From: Acidobacteriota bacterium
GTDB taxonomy: Bacteria; Acidobacteriota; Blastocatellia; RBC074
DNA length: 64,000 nt
NCBI GenBank assembly: GCA_018269055.1
Contig: JAFDVI010000010.1
Span: 18,086 to 82,085, forward strand
Direction of reading: 5' to 3'
Shown: positions 6,893 to 16,233 of the stretch, piece by piece
Position numbering within the stretch: the first letter of the stretch is position 1
Layout: each line of letters begins with the position of its first letter
The notes under the pieces: model-generated
The model's input: the letters and a program-made list of their open reading frames with translations, nothing else
Told to the model about the DNA's origin: nothing
Databases searched by the model: none
Position numbers and translations under genes: made by a program

Positions 6893-9526
6893 TTACTTTA
6901 TATCCGAATAATCAAGTTTGAGATAACTGCCGACGTCTCCCACGACAAAGACAAAGCTTTGGCCGTTACCTGAAATGCTAGTAATGCCTTCCGGTTTCAT
7001 TTGTGCGTCAAGAGTCATCACCTTGGCCGGTTTGACATCGGCTTGACCAGACCATGTCCACAAACCGAATTCGGCTTTCTCGCCATTTTCCGGCGCACCG
7101 GAAATGATGAGGAACTTATTTAACCGGGTATCATAAGTGATGTCGCGTATTCCCTGGCCGTCAAGAGATAAGATAATGGCATGAGGAGTGTCTACCTTCA
7201 GATTGTCAGCATTGAACGGTGCGCGCGGATCACGCAACTTGAGCGGAATGAGTACTGCTTGATTTCCCAACAAAGGCGAACGCAATCCCAACAGCAATCT
7301 TTCGTTATTACGATCCCAAGCGATGCCTTCAATGTTCAATCCACCTTCATTTCCTCCGGGTGCACCAGAAGCCGTAATTTCTGAGACGTTCTGTAATAAG
7401 AAGGGTCGCAAATCCGGAATCACTTCAACATGTCCAGAAACTGTTTTGGTTGCAGCGTCGAAGGCAAAGCGCGCGAGCGCGTGCTGCGTCTGATCCGACG
7501 GAGACGACTGTGAACTAATCACGTAAAAAAAAGAATTCCCATAAGTGATTGATTCGGGATCAGTAAAGGTGACGCCGAGCGGGATATTTTTCACTTTTCC
7601 AGCCTGCTTGCCGGAAGCGTCAAATTCCATCCATTGCACTTCCCCCCCAAGATTGTCGGAAGCAATCAAAGCGCCGTTTGACCCTAATACATACGCAATG
7701 CCGGAGGATTCCAATCTGCCTCTTAGAAAACCAGTGTCAATTGTTTGCCAAGTATTGGAAGACACAAAAACCCCGGAATCAATGCCGCCATCGGTCTTCT
7801 GAGCATTGCCGCCTCCAATTTCCGGTTTGATGTGTTTGCTTCCGTTCGGCTCACGATTGAGCAAATAAAGTGTTAGGCCAACGGTCAAAATCACACCCAG
7901 AACTTGTGCCAGGATACGACTGATTCCCCCTACCCAAGCGGCTTTTAACCGGTCGTCTTTTTTCTTCTTTTTCTTTTTCTCTGACTTCTCTGTGCCATCA
8001 TCTTCAGCAGCAGTGGTGACCTTTGAAGGGGGAATTGTCGCAATGCCCGGATCCGTGGGCGGAAAAGAATGCGCCGGATCTGATCGTAACGAGGCTCGTC
8101 TGCGGACTTCTTCCAGCGCTTCCATAGACAGCCGCGCTGTTTTGTTTTCAGTAGTTTCAGCCGGATTTCGAAAAGTCAGCAGCACATTGCCGAGTTGAAT
8201 TTTGTCTCCGTGCTGCAAGGTGTAAGCTTCGCTGCCCAGCCGATTGCCATTGATGAATGTGCCGTTGCTGCTACCCAGATCAACGATGGTGTACCCGCCG
8301 TCGCGCACCAAAACAATGGCGTGCGTGCTGCTGACAGTCGGATCGTTGAGGACCAGTTTGTTGTGCGTAGCCTTTCCGACTTCAATTTCCGCCTGATTCA
8401 ACAGAGCTTCAATCTTTTCACCGGTAGGCATGACTCCGATCAAACGGGGCGTGAAATGGTTTTCGATGTGTTTGGTGATTTCGCTGAATAGTGCTAAGCG
8501 CAAAGAAGCTTTTTTGCCTGTGACGCGCTCACACTGATCAATAGTCGCTTTATCGGTGGGATCGGCAATGGCCAGCATCAATCGGTCGGGCTGCTGACTA
8601 ATGACCGGGCAAACCGAACGAGAGCGCAAAAACTCAATGCCGAGTTTTGCCGCTGTCAGGGCATCAACTTCCATTGTTTTCATTTCGATTGGCGCCAGGT
8701 TGAAGGTGCGCCCCATCAGATCGCGCAAGCCAATTTCGCTGACCAGCTTTTCTTCGACCAAAGCCCTGCAAAGTCTGCGTCCTTGTGTCGGAGCTCCCTT
8801 TAACCGATCAACTTCCGTTTGTGCGACCAGGCCAGATGTCACTAACGCCGCGGCCAACGATTCTTCGGTGAAGGGCAAGGATTTCGGCGGCGGCGGCGGC
8901 ACTGGCGGAGGGGGAGGATTCTCTCCCAACAAAATTGTGCGCGGAATTGATTGCGTCGTTTCGGCTTCCTTTAACCGGAAAGTGATGGCGCAATGTCCCA
9001 TCTTGATCAAATCGCCATGTTGCAACTTGCGCGGTTCATTGACGCGGACCTCATTGACAAAGGTGCCGTTTCGGCTGCCCAAATCGCTAATCGTGAACAC
9101 GCCATCGGCAAGGCTGATCAGGGCGTGGGTTGAAGATACCGAGGCATCGGTCAAAATGATTTCGTTTTGCGGTCCTTTGCCGATTCTGGTTTCAGGACTT
9201 GTTAAGTCGCGCTCAAACACGTTGCCATCGCGGGACAAAACATGGAGCGTAGCTTCAGCGGAGTTCGTATCGTTCTGGGAAGCAATCATAGTGTTTAACG
9301 CCGTGCCGTCCTGCCAATCTTTTGGCGAGGAAGCGTTCGGCGGCGGAGAAGGGGGCAGGTTGGGTTCCGAAGTCGGCTTGGTATCATTGACCGCAAATGC
9401 TTGTAAATCGGTGCCGCATTGGTTACAGAAGCGGCTACCTTCGCGCGGAACGGGGAATTTGCATTGAGGGCATTCATTAACCATGCCAACTGAGGTAACT
9501 TGGTTCGTACTCGAATTTAACGCCAT
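6893..9526 (-). CDS. Zinc ribbon-FHA-MshEN-FHA-TM-DUF3616-like propeller fusion
   Basis: An 877-residue multidomain protein. In order: a zinc ribbon (C19, C22, C34, C37); an FHA domain (about 93-185; RIGK, SSTH, LGSRNGTFVN); a Pro-rich linker; a GspE/MshE N-terminal-like domain (about 215-360; LVAQTEVDRLKG, FNLAPIEM, LMLAIADP); a second FHA domain (about 370-455; EVGKATHNKLVL, SSTHAIVL, LGSSNGTFING); a poly-Lys segment; one transmembrane helix (about 535-555); and a C-terminal propeller-like domain (LNIEGIAWDRNNERLLLGLR, MKPEGITSI) resembling DUF3616. FHA domains bind phosphothreonine, and MshE N-domains can bind cyclic-di-GMP. The inferred topology is cytosolic sensing domains and a periplasmic propeller. 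Its propeller resembles the lipoprotein at 24904-25992. Domain calls are good; the combined function is unknown. Confidence 0.8.
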   Translation of the reverse strand: MALNSSTNQVTSVGMVNECPQCKFPVPREGSRFCNQCGTDLQAFAVNDTKPTSEPNLPPSPPPNASSPKDWQDGTALNTMIASQNDTNSAEATLHVLSRDGNVFERDLTSPETRIGKGPQNEIILTDASVSSTHALISLADGVFTISDLGSRNGTFVNEVRVNEPRKLQHGDLIKMGHCAITFRLKEAETTQSIPRTILLGENPPPPPVPPPPPKSLPFTEESLAAALVTSGLVAQTEVDRLKGAPTQGRRLCRALVEEKLVSEIGLRDLMGRTFNLAPIEMKTMEVDALTAAKLGIEFLRSRSVCPVISQQPDRLMLAIADPTDKATIDQCERVTGKKASLRLALFSEITKHIENHFTPRLIGVMPTGEKIEALLNQAEIEVGKATHNKLVLNDPTVSSTHAIVLVRDGGYTIVDLGSSNGTFINGNRLGSEAYTLQHGDKIQLGNVLLTFRNPAETTENKTARLSMEALEEVRRRASLRSDPAHSFPPTDPGIATIPPSKVTTAAEDDGTEKSEKKKKKKKDDRLKAAWVGGISRILAQVLGVILTVGLTLYLLNREPNGSKHIKPEIGGGNAQKTDGGIDSGVFVSSNTWQTIDTGFLRGRLESSGIAYVLGSNGALIASDNLGGEVQWMEFDASGKQAGKVKNIPLGVTFTDPESITYGNSFFYVISSQSSPSDQTQHALARFAFDAATKTVSGHVEVIPDLRPFLLQNVSEITASGAPGGNEGGLNIEGIAWDRNNERLLLGLRSPLLGNQAVLIPLKLRDPRAPFNADNLKVDTPHAIILSLDGQGIRDITYDTRLNKFLIISGAPENGEKAEFGLWTWSGQADVKPAKVMTLDAQMKPEGITSISGNGQSFVFVVGDVGSYLKLDYSDIK

Positions 9527-9724
9527 TTAATTCGGTAATTTGTAGTTGATCTAACCATCATAAAGCGAACAGGATGCTAAATCAGTTTGCAGGCTAAATC
9601 AACGAGTTTGGGGGACAAGCAAGTTTCCAGAACTGTGTTCTGACCAGCGGCGTACTGTAAAATCGCTGCTTGCTGTTTCGCGAAATTCAAAACTTTACAG
9701 ATGACTTCAAAACGGAAATTTAAC

Positions 9725-11056
9725 ATGAAAAGGTTGATCCTTTGGTCGCTGTTTGCGCTAATTTTTGCCGCGAATGTTTGGGCGCAGAATCCTGCGCCGC
9801 AACAAGTGATTGTCGGTGCCCCCCCGGACAGCAAAAAAACGGCTGACGTTCGTCAGCAAACATTTGAGATTGTCTGGCAAACGGTTAAAGACAAACATTT
9901 TGATCCGACACTGGGCGGAGTGGATTGGGAGAAAGTCCGCCAGCAATATCAGCCCAAAGTGGCCGAAACGAAATCCGACGCAGAACTTTACCGATTGCTG
10001 CAACAAATGTTGGGCGAACTTCACCAGTCTCATTTCAACATCATTCCGCCCGAAGCTGTCATCAGCGATGATGCCGCGGAACCGCCAACCGGCGGAATCG
10101 GAATTGACCTGAGAATGATTGATGGAGCAGCGGTCATAGTGCGCGTAGAACCGGAATCAATGGCTGACGCTTCCGGGCTGCGTCCCGGTTTTGTGATCAA
10201 ACAGATTGGCGACAAGACAGTGGATTCCCTGATCGCGCCGCTGACCAAAGGCACGCAATCCGAAGCAATCCGAAAATTGCAGATGGCTCGCCGTGTGCTT
10301 CGCGAAATCAATGGCGACCCTGGCACTTCAGTCGCAATTGTTTATGCGGACGACAAAGACAAAACAAATTTGGCCGTGGTTACACGCACCAAAATGAAAG
10401 GCGAATTGTCTCCCAAGCTAGGCAACTTTCCGCCGCAATACACAGAGTTTGAATCGAAGCGATTGCCTGGAAACATCGGCTATATTCGTTTCAACATTTT
10501 CACAACGCCGATTTCTGAAAAAGTTCGCGCGGCGTTGGCGGAGTTCCATGACGCCAAAGGGGTTATCTTTGACCTGCGCGGAAATCCGGGAGGAGTCGCA
10601 GGGATCGCTACGGGCATTGCCGGACGGCTTTCGGAAAAAAACGGCGTTCTGGGAACGATGAAGATGCGAACCAGCGAATTAAAGTTCGCGATTTTTCCGC
10701 AACAAGACGCTTACACGGGACCGTTGGCGATTTTAATTGACGGAATGAGCGCTTCCACCAGCGAGGTTTTTTCCAGCGGAATGCAGGGGCTGGGGCGCGC
10801 AATCGTGATCGGAGAAACCAGTGCTGGCGCTTGCTTGCCCTCGTATTTTCAAAAACTTCCGACCGGCGCATTGTTTCAATTCGCCATTGCCGATTTCAAA
10901 ACCTCAAAGGGCGTTTTGATTGAAGGCCGGGGCGTCATTCCCGATCTTGAAGTGAAATGGAATCGTGCCAGCTTGATCAGCGGACACGATGCACAACTTG
11001 AAACAGCGATTGAGCGACTGGCACAATCGCGACAACCAGAGCGTTCATTCAAATAA
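9725..11056 (+). CDS. Exported S41 family (tail-specific) peptidase with PDZ domain
   Basis: A 443-residue protein from ATG 9725; the in-frame ATG at 9701 would spoil the signal peptide (MKRLILWSLFALIFAANVWA). After an N-terminal helical region (about 40-110), a PDZ domain follows (about 115-215; GGIGIDL, GLRPGFVIKQIGD). The protease core is about 250-430: VIFDLRGNPGG, then ILIDGMSASTSEVFSSGMQ carrying the candidate nucleophile Ser, then AIVIGETSAGA. The GETSAGA segment has no obvious Lys like that of CtpA, so it may belong to the S41 group without a Ser-Lys dyad. Predicted role is periplasmic protein processing. The next gene follows after 68 nt. Confidence 0.85.
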   Translation: MKRLILWSLFALIFAANVWAQNPAPQQVIVGAPPDSKKTADVRQQTFEIVWQTVKDKHFDPTLGGVDWEKVRQQYQPKVAETKSDAELYRLLQQMLGELHQSHFNIIPPEAVISDDAAEPPTGGIGIDLRMIDGAAVIVRVEPESMADASGLRPGFVIKQIGDKTVDSLIAPLTKGTQSEAIRKLQMARRVLREINGDPGTSVAIVYADDKDKTNLAVVTRTKMKGELSPKLGNFPPQYTEFESKRLPGNIGYIRFNIFTTPISEKVRAALAEFHDAKGVIFDLRGNPGGVAGIATGIAGRLSEKNGVLGTMKMRTSELKFAIFPQQDAYTGPLAILIDGMSASTSEVFSSGMQGLGRAIVIGETSAGACLPSYFQKLPTGALFQFAIADFKTSKGVLIEGRGVIPDLEVKWNRASLISGHDAQLETAIERLAQSRQPERSFK

Positions 11057-11124
11057 ACGCTCGAAAGCAACACAAATGCAGACAAGCTGCCAATTTGTTC
11101 TGCGCATCAGAAAGGATGATCTCG

Positions 11125-11889
11125 ATGAAAAAAATTGCACCCATGTTAGTTCTTTCGCTGGTAATGGCGTTGACCGCCATCGCTCAGGAAAAGAAAGCAG
11201 ATGCTCCGAAGGCCGACCCCAAATCGGAGGCCACTCCTTCAGTGGACGCGATTCTGGACAATTACGTGAAAGCCATCGGCGGCAAAGAAGCCAACGAAAA
11301 AATCACCTCTCGCATGATGAAAGGCACGTTTGAAATGCCGGCGATGGGCATGTCAGGAACGGTCGAAGCTTACACACAGGCTCCGAACAAATCCTCCATG
11401 ACTACGGATATTGGCGGGTTTGGAAAAGTGCAGCAGGTTTTCGATGGCAAAACAGCCTGGGAAGCCAATCCGATGACCGGTTTGCGCGAACTGACGGGCG
11501 GCGAACTGGCTGCGATGAAGCGGGAAGCGGATTTCTATGCCGAACTCAATTACAAGAAAAATTACTCGAAACTTGAGGCCAAAGGCAAAGAGAAAGTAGG
11601 CGATGCTGATTCTTATGTTGTGATTGCCACTCCCAGCGAAGGGAAACCTGACAAGCTTTATTTTGACACGAAAACCGGGTTGCTCATCCGCCGCGACACT
11701 GAACGGGAAACCGCTCAAGGTGAAATGGCGACTGAAACCTACTACGATGATTACAAAGAGGTGGACGGCGTCAAGGTGCCGCACACATTGAAAATCACGA
11801 ATCCTCAATTCAGCTTTGTCGTCAAAATGACTGAGGTCAAGTCGAACGTCAAAATTGAAGACTCGAAGTTTGCCAAGCCAGCGAACTAG
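11125..11889 (+). CDS. Exported LolA/outer-membrane-lipoprotein-sorting-like protein
   Basis: A 254-residue protein. ATG at 11125 follows AAAGGAT and opens a signal peptide (KKIAPMLVLSLVMALTAIAQ). The mature part has VDAILDNYVKAIGGKEA, a run of antiparallel strands with VFDGKTAWEANPMTGL, then LYFDTKTGLLIRRDTE and TYYDDYKEVDGVKVPHTLKI. This is typical of periplasmic LolA/LppX-fold proteins common in Acidobacteria. It probably binds a lipid or lipoprotein in the periplasm. It lies downstream of the S41 peptidase on the same strand, possibly in the same operon. The fold call is good; the ligand is unknown. Confidence 0.75.
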   Translation: MKKIAPMLVLSLVMALTAIAQEKKADAPKADPKSEATPSVDAILDNYVKAIGGKEANEKITSRMMKGTFEMPAMGMSGTVEAYTQAPNKSSMTTDIGGFGKVQQVFDGKTAWEANPMTGLRELTGGELAAMKREADFYAELNYKKNYSKLEAKGKEKVGDADSYVVIATPSEGKPDKLYFDTKTGLLIRRDTERETAQGEMATETYYDDYKEVDGVKVPHTLKITNPQFSFVVKMTEVKSNVKIEDSKFAKPAN

Positions 11890-11903
11890 GCTGGGCTTAC
11901 GGG

Positions 11904-12016
11904 CAATGGCATTGAATTAAGCAATACACGGTGATGTTCAGAGTTCACGCTTCAGCGTGGTGACAAAGTTTCTACACGCTGAAGCGTGAACTCTGAACCT
12001 TAATTCAATGCCATTG
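11904..12016. repeat. Nested inverted-repeat element (REP/MITE-like)
   Basis: Outer arms of 17 bp at 11904-11920 and 12000-12016 are perfect reverse complements. Inside them, 24-bp arms at 11936-11959 and 11975-11998 are also perfect, with a 15-nt loop. The inner core contains ACGCTTCAGCGTG. The element is bracketed by a 12-bp direct repeat, GGGCTTACGGGC, at 11893-11904 and beginning again at about 12016, which could be a target duplication or part of the repeat. No ORF of note lies inside. Confidence 0.8.
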
Positions 12017-12036
12017 GGCTTACGGGCTTCGGATGT

Positions 12037-12067
12037 GGAAAAGGGCGAGTTCAACTCGCCCTTTTCC
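12037..12067. terminator. Bidirectional intrinsic terminator
   Basis: GGAAAAGGGCGAGT at 12037-12050 pairs with the complementary arm at 12054-12067 around a 3-nt loop. A and T runs at the stem ends allow use in both directions, between the LolA-like gene (+) and the zinc-ribbon membrane gene (-). Confidence 0.75.
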
Positions 12068-12088
12068 TTTGGTCGGACTTGAGATTGG

Positions 12089-12970
12089 TTAACTCGCCCG
12101 TTTGATTTCGTGAGGCAGCAGATCGGTTGTTGCCTCGGTAATCGGATGCTGGATTGAAGCCGGGGGCAATTCGTTGGTGTCGGGCGCGTCGGCAATTCCA
12201 AGCCCATGCCGGCGTACAGTAGGCAGCGATTTTTGCTCAATCGGTTCGCTGATAGCTTGGCGAAGTTTGAACCAGCTAAAAAGAATCATCAGAATTCCCG
12301 CCGAGCCAAGAGCTGTCGAAATCGTGCCAATCACGCGAACCATTTTTGCAAATTTGACCGGGTCGTCGCTGCCGAAAAACAAAGTGAATGACAGGACGAT
12401 GGCCATGAGAAAAAATAGCATTCCTGCGCTGATGCTTTTCTGGTTGGAATTGGCGACTGAGGTCAATCGCAGCACTTCGATTTCCGCAGGAGCGTCCGAG
12501 GCAAGTGGGGTGCCGCACTGACGGCAGAATCGTGAGCTTCCAGCCGTATCCGCTCCGCAGGCCGAACAATGTGCCGCAGCCATTCGCGCCAGTGCTGTCG
12601 CAATAATCGCTTCGGCTTCGCGCGTTAGTGTATTGCGGTCGCCTTTGGTCAGGTAATTGGAATAAACCCCTTTGATGGTATAAGCGAATGACACACGAGT
12701 GGCATTCGCTCCAGTAGGTTTCAGGCCAATTTCCAGGGAAGTTTGGTAATCCCTGACGTTTTGCGAACAACCGGATTGCGCGGAGCTTTTGGCGCTGCGG
12801 CGCGCTTGCAACGGCGTTTCGTTCAGCACGCGATAGTTCATTTCTTCCAGCGCGTCGGCCAACGCCAAACGAAGACTTTCAGCATCGCCTGCGACATGGC
12901 GTGTGACGTCGTGGTCGAAAGTGGAACGCGCCTCGCTGCCACTCATCACTGGAATGAATTCCGCTCCCAT
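12089..12970 (-). CDS. Zinc-ribbon membrane protein of unknown function
   Basis: A 293-residue protein. ATG at 12970 is well supported by GGAGGACATGTT upstream. The first 130 residues form a soluble domain. A zinc ribbon follows (about 134-155; CSACGADT ... FCRQCGTPL). Two transmembrane helices lie at about 185-202 (MLFFLMAIVLSFTLFFG) and 215-238 (VIGTISTALGSAGILMILFSWF), then a polar tail. No known enzyme motif is visible. It lies 97 nt downstream of the DtxR-type regulator on the same strand, so it may be cotranscribed with feoB and the regulator; a role in metal homeostasis would be speculation. Confidence 0.65.
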   Translation of the reverse strand: MGAEFIPVMSGSEARSTFDHDVTRHVAGDAESLRLALADALEEMNYRVLNETPLQARRSAKSSAQSGCSQNVRDYQTSLEIGLKPTGANATRVSFAYTIKGVYSNYLTKGDRNTLTREAEAIIATALARMAAAHCSACGADTAGSSRFCRQCGTPLASDAPAEIEVLRLTSVANSNQKSISAGMLFFLMAIVLSFTLFFGSDDPVKFAKMVRVIGTISTALGSAGILMILFSWFKLRQAISEPIEQKSLPTVRRHGLGIADAPDTNELPPASIQHPITEATTDLLPHEIKRAS

Positions 12971-13067
12971 AACATGTCCTCCGATATTGTCGGTTGAAGG
13001 TGTTCGGTATTTTCGCTAACGAAACCGCGAAAAGGAAAGTTCTCTGGCTTTCTCTTAAGCCTTTGGC

Positions 13068-13730
13068 TCAGCTTTTTCGCCAAACGTAAATATCGCGAGC
13101 GATGTCTCTTTCCAGTGCAATTTGGGTTTCGTCGCATTGAACCACGAAGCTGGGAAATTTCTGTTGAACTTTAACCGGAATTCCGGGGGTGATACCGAAC
13201 GAGGAAAGTTTGCGGATTCGTGGGAAATTGGCGGCGCTGACATACGCGATTTGCGCCTGTTCGCCGACTTCCAGGCGGTCAATGGATGTGACCAGGGAAT
13301 TGATTTGATCTTCGACCTGGCGGCAACAATCGCCTTCAGGGATAGGATGGTTGTGCGGGCAAAATCGCGGATGGCCAAGTAAAGTGCAGATGGCATCAGT
13401 GACGCCTCTGGCCAGAAAGTGCTCGAATTCGCAGGCATCGGCTTCGCTTTCTTCCAACGTCATCCCCAGCACGTCAACAACCAATCGTTCTGCCAAACGG
13501 TGACGGCGAATAATTTCTCTGGCGGTTTGCCGACCCAAAGGCGTCAGCTTGATTTCGCCTGCGGACGTTCGCATCAAATAACCTTCGCGTTCGCATTCCG
13601 CCAGCAATTCTTCGGTGACTTCTGTTTTTGCTTCAATGGAGATTTCTTCAACGTCAGCCGAACCGCGTTCCTCGTTTGACCAAACAGATTCGAGGACTTC
13701 GACAATATCCTGAGAAAGCCAATTGTGCAT
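13068..13730 (-). CDS. DtxR/MntR-family metal-dependent transcriptional regulator
   Basis: A 220-residue protein with three parts: an N-terminal winged helix (about 1-70; LLAECEREGYL, LTPLGRQTAREII), a dimerisation and metal-binding region (about 75-140; RRHRLAERLVVDVLGM, DACEFEHFLARGV, HPRFCPHNHPIPEGDC), and a C-terminal FeoA/SH3-like domain (about 150-218). The His/Glu/Cys pattern CEFEH and the CPHNHPIP loop match metal sites of this family. It starts 4 nt after the feoB stop, so it is cotranscribed and should report iron (or manganese) status. A candidate binding site lies upstream of feoB at 16302-16320. Confidence 0.88.
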   Translation of the reverse strand: MHNWLSQDIVEVLESVWSNEERGSADVEEISIEAKTEVTEELLAECEREGYLMRTSAGEIKLTPLGRQTAREIIRRHRLAERLVVDVLGMTLEESEADACEFEHFLARGVTDAICTLLGHPRFCPHNHPIPEGDCCRQVEDQINSLVTSIDRLEVGEQAQIAYVSAANFPRIRKLSSFGITPGIPVKVQQKFPSFVVQCDETQIALERDIARDIYVWRKS

Positions 13731-13734
13731 ACTG

Positions 13735-16068
13735 TTAAAAACCGATGTTCAACGCCCGCAAAACCAAATTGACGATGCCGCCAACCGCGATGGCGAATGG
13801 GGTAATAAAGGCCAAAATGATCAGTGCCTTTTTGGTTCCCTGTTCACGGATAATCATAAAAAAGTTCGCAACGCAGGGAATGAAGAGAGTTAAGACAATC
13901 AAGGAGACAACAATCTGTACCGGCGTCATTAAGCCTTTTCCGACCATGTCATACAACCCGGCAGCCCCGTAATCGCGCCGCAAAAAACCAAGCACAAGTA
14001 CTTGAGAGGTTTGTCTAGGCAATTGCAAAACACCGGTTACCAACGGAGCCAGCGAGTTGTTGATCATATCCAACCCGCTCAGTTTTCCCCACGGCGTAGG
14101 CACTCTCAAGCGGTCGAGAACAAATAAAATCAATGTTCCGAGCACAAACAACGGCAGGGCTTCTTTCAAATACCACTTCATCCTGTATCGGGTTTTAGTC
14201 CAAACGTTTTTGAACACCGGCATGCGAATGGGAGGAATTTCAAAGATGAAATCTCCGCGTTTGCCTTTGACGATTTTTGAGGACAGATATCCCACCAGAA
14301 ACATCTGGGAGACGACGACACCGAACACTGTCAGCATGGCTCCGGCGCTGAGCGATCCGCTGATGGCCAGAATTACGCCCAACTGAGCGGAGCAGGGAAC
14401 TCCAAGTGCCAGTAAAACCGTAGCGATCAAGCGCTCTTTTTTGGTTTCCAAAATGCGCGTCGTCATCGTTGCCATCGTGTCGCAGCCCAGGCCCAACACC
14501 ATCGGCAACACGGCTTTGCCGTTCAGACCCATTACGCGAAACAACCTGTCAGACAAAATCGCCAGCCGCGGCAAATACCCGCTGTCTTCCAACAAACCGA
14601 ACGCAATGAAAAATGTCATGACAATTGGTAAGACAATCGCCAGCGCATACGTCAGCCCAACGGAAATCAGTCCATACTGCCCGACAAAGAAATCATAGAA
14701 GATGCCCGACGGAATTAACCTTTGCAGGTTTGGCGTCAACAGGGAATTGAAAATGTTATTTTCCAGCGCATCCACCAAAGTGCCAGCGCCGATGACGCCC
14801 ACAAATTCGTACATCAGCAACAAGATGACGATCATCATCGGAGCACCCGTTCGCCAATCTCGCGTCCAATGCCCCAACCTTTCCGCAAACCGTTCTGACC
14901 TGCGAAGCACAAATGCCAATGGAGCGATCACCGGTGCGATCAGCATCAGAAATTGTGTAATTGCCGGATACAGCAAGCCGGTTTCATACGCGCTGCCATC
15001 ATCTGCTAACTTGCCGAAAAACAACGAACCCAACCAGCCAAGATGGTTGTTACCAAGAAAAGAGAGCGTTGTTGGAACAACGCTTTTGTCCATCCAGGAA
15101 TTCATCCAACCGAAAGGCGTCGGCAGGCCGAACAAGCGACCGACTTCTGTATAGGCAAACAACAACAATCCGGCTGCCAGACAGACAAAACCGATTTTTA
15201 ACCCGACGCCGTTTGATTCGCGGAAAACGCTGGGTAACGCAGTTTTATATTGACCGACGGCACGTTCCAGGAAGGCATTACGCATTTCCTCCAAACGCGC
15301 AGCACTGTTTTTTATTTGAGTCCGCGTGGCCGCGTCATTGGGAACGTGGCCGTCTGCGACGCGATTGAGCCAGGATTCCACGCCCTGACGAAATCCCAAA
15401 TCCTGCGTCTGCAACCATTCGACTGTGAGTTGTAAAGGAAGTTTTTTGTTCGGCTTCGGAGTGAATGCCTGAAGAAAGTTTGCGTTGCCGAGAATGCGAT
15501 TTCGTTGTGTTTCCAGCGGATCGTTAGGGACTTTGGCGTGAACGATAGATTTGAAAATCGAATACAACCCTTCGCCTTCGACGGCCACGGCTGGAACCAC
15601 TGGAATGCCGAACAGTTCGCCGATGCCTTTAGCATCAATCTCAATGCCGCGATGCCGCGCTTCATCCATCATGTTCAGGACTAGCACCATTGGGATTTTC
15701 AATTCGGCCAGTTGAGAAGTGATCAGCAGAGTACGGCGTAAATTCTTGGCGTCAGCGACTTGAACAATCACGTCGGGGTCGGCATCCAATAACATATCGC
15801 GCGTCACGCGCTCGTCATCGGATTGCGGGGCCAGCGAATTGATTCCGGGCGTGTCAATAACTTCCCACTCTTGCCCACCATACTTCATCTTACCCCGCGA
15901 GACTTCAACGGTCGTGCCCGGATAGTTGGATACAGTGACGTACTTGCCCGTCAAATAGCCAAAAATAACAGACTTACCGACGTTCGGATTTCCTACCAAA
16001 AGAAGCCGTGCGGGTTTTAGTGCAGGTTTCGGCAATTTTTCGATTTTATGCAAGGTTACAGTAGACAT
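13735..16068 (-). CDS. feoB: Ferrous iron transporter FeoB
   Basis: A 777-residue protein from ATG 16068, preceded by GGTGAG; an in-frame TTG at 16128 is less likely. The N-terminal G-protein domain shows GNPNVGKS (G1), YPGTTVEVSRG (G2), DTPGINSL (G3) and NMMDEARHRG (G4). The membrane part carries the FeoB gate blocks (GLLEDSGYLPRLA, LGLGCDTMATMTTRILE, LGVPCSAQLGVILA), followed by the C-terminal Gate repeat. It imports Fe2+ across the inner membrane with GTP hydrolysis. No separate feoA is seen, although the adjacent regulator has a FeoA-like domain. Operon order is feoB then dtxR-type gene. Confidence 0.95.
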   Translation of the reverse strand: MSTVTLHKIEKLPKPALKPARLLLVGNPNVGKSVIFGYLTGKYVTVSNYPGTTVEVSRGKMKYGGQEWEVIDTPGINSLAPQSDDERVTRDMLLDADPDVIVQVADAKNLRRTLLITSQLAELKIPMVLVLNMMDEARHRGIEIDAKGIGELFGIPVVPAVAVEGEGLYSIFKSIVHAKVPNDPLETQRNRILGNANFLQAFTPKPNKKLPLQLTVEWLQTQDLGFRQGVESWLNRVADGHVPNDAATRTQIKNSAARLEEMRNAFLERAVGQYKTALPSVFRESNGVGLKIGFVCLAAGLLLFAYTEVGRLFGLPTPFGWMNSWMDKSVVPTTLSFLGNNHLGWLGSLFFGKLADDGSAYETGLLYPAITQFLMLIAPVIAPLAFVLRRSERFAERLGHWTRDWRTGAPMMIVILLLMYEFVGVIGAGTLVDALENNIFNSLLTPNLQRLIPSGIFYDFFVGQYGLISVGLTYALAIVLPIVMTFFIAFGLLEDSGYLPRLAILSDRLFRVMGLNGKAVLPMVLGLGCDTMATMTTRILETKKERLIATVLLALGVPCSAQLGVILAISGSLSAGAMLTVFGVVVSQMFLVGYLSSKIVKGKRGDFIFEIPPIRMPVFKNVWTKTRYRMKWYLKEALPLFVLGTLILFVLDRLRVPTPWGKLSGLDMINNSLAPLVTGVLQLPRQTSQVLVLGFLRRDYGAAGLYDMVGKGLMTPVQIVVSLIVLTLFIPCVANFFMIIREQGTKKALIILAFITPFAIAVGGIVNLVLRALNIGF

Positions 16069-16201
16069 AAGTTCACTCACCACTTGACTGTTGTTAATAA
16101 GCTGATAGTTATTGAAAGTCAAATTCAATTTTGATGGGTCCGAATTCCTGTAAGGGGAAAGCCAAATAAAAGAGGCGAAATAAAGAAGCCAAAAGGAAAA
16201 G

Positions 16202-16233
16202 GGGCTTCCGATTTTTTGGGAAATCGGAAGCCC
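16202..16233 (-). terminator. Hairpin in the feoB leader, possible attenuator
   Basis: The 12-bp arms at 16202-16213 and 16222-16233 (GGGCTTCCGATT and its complement) form a stem. On the minus strand it is followed by CCCCTTTTCCTTTT, which resembles a terminator. It lies about 135 bases upstream of the feoB ATG, inside the likely leader, so premature termination control is possible. It could alternatively be a plain terminator for antisense transcription. Confidence 0.4.

Noticed and set aside
7950..7990. Long T/C-rich tract in the FHA-fusion gene that might be a slippage site
   Set aside because: It encodes a poly-Lys linker with mixed AAG/AAA codons, not a pure homopolymer, and the frame is intact.
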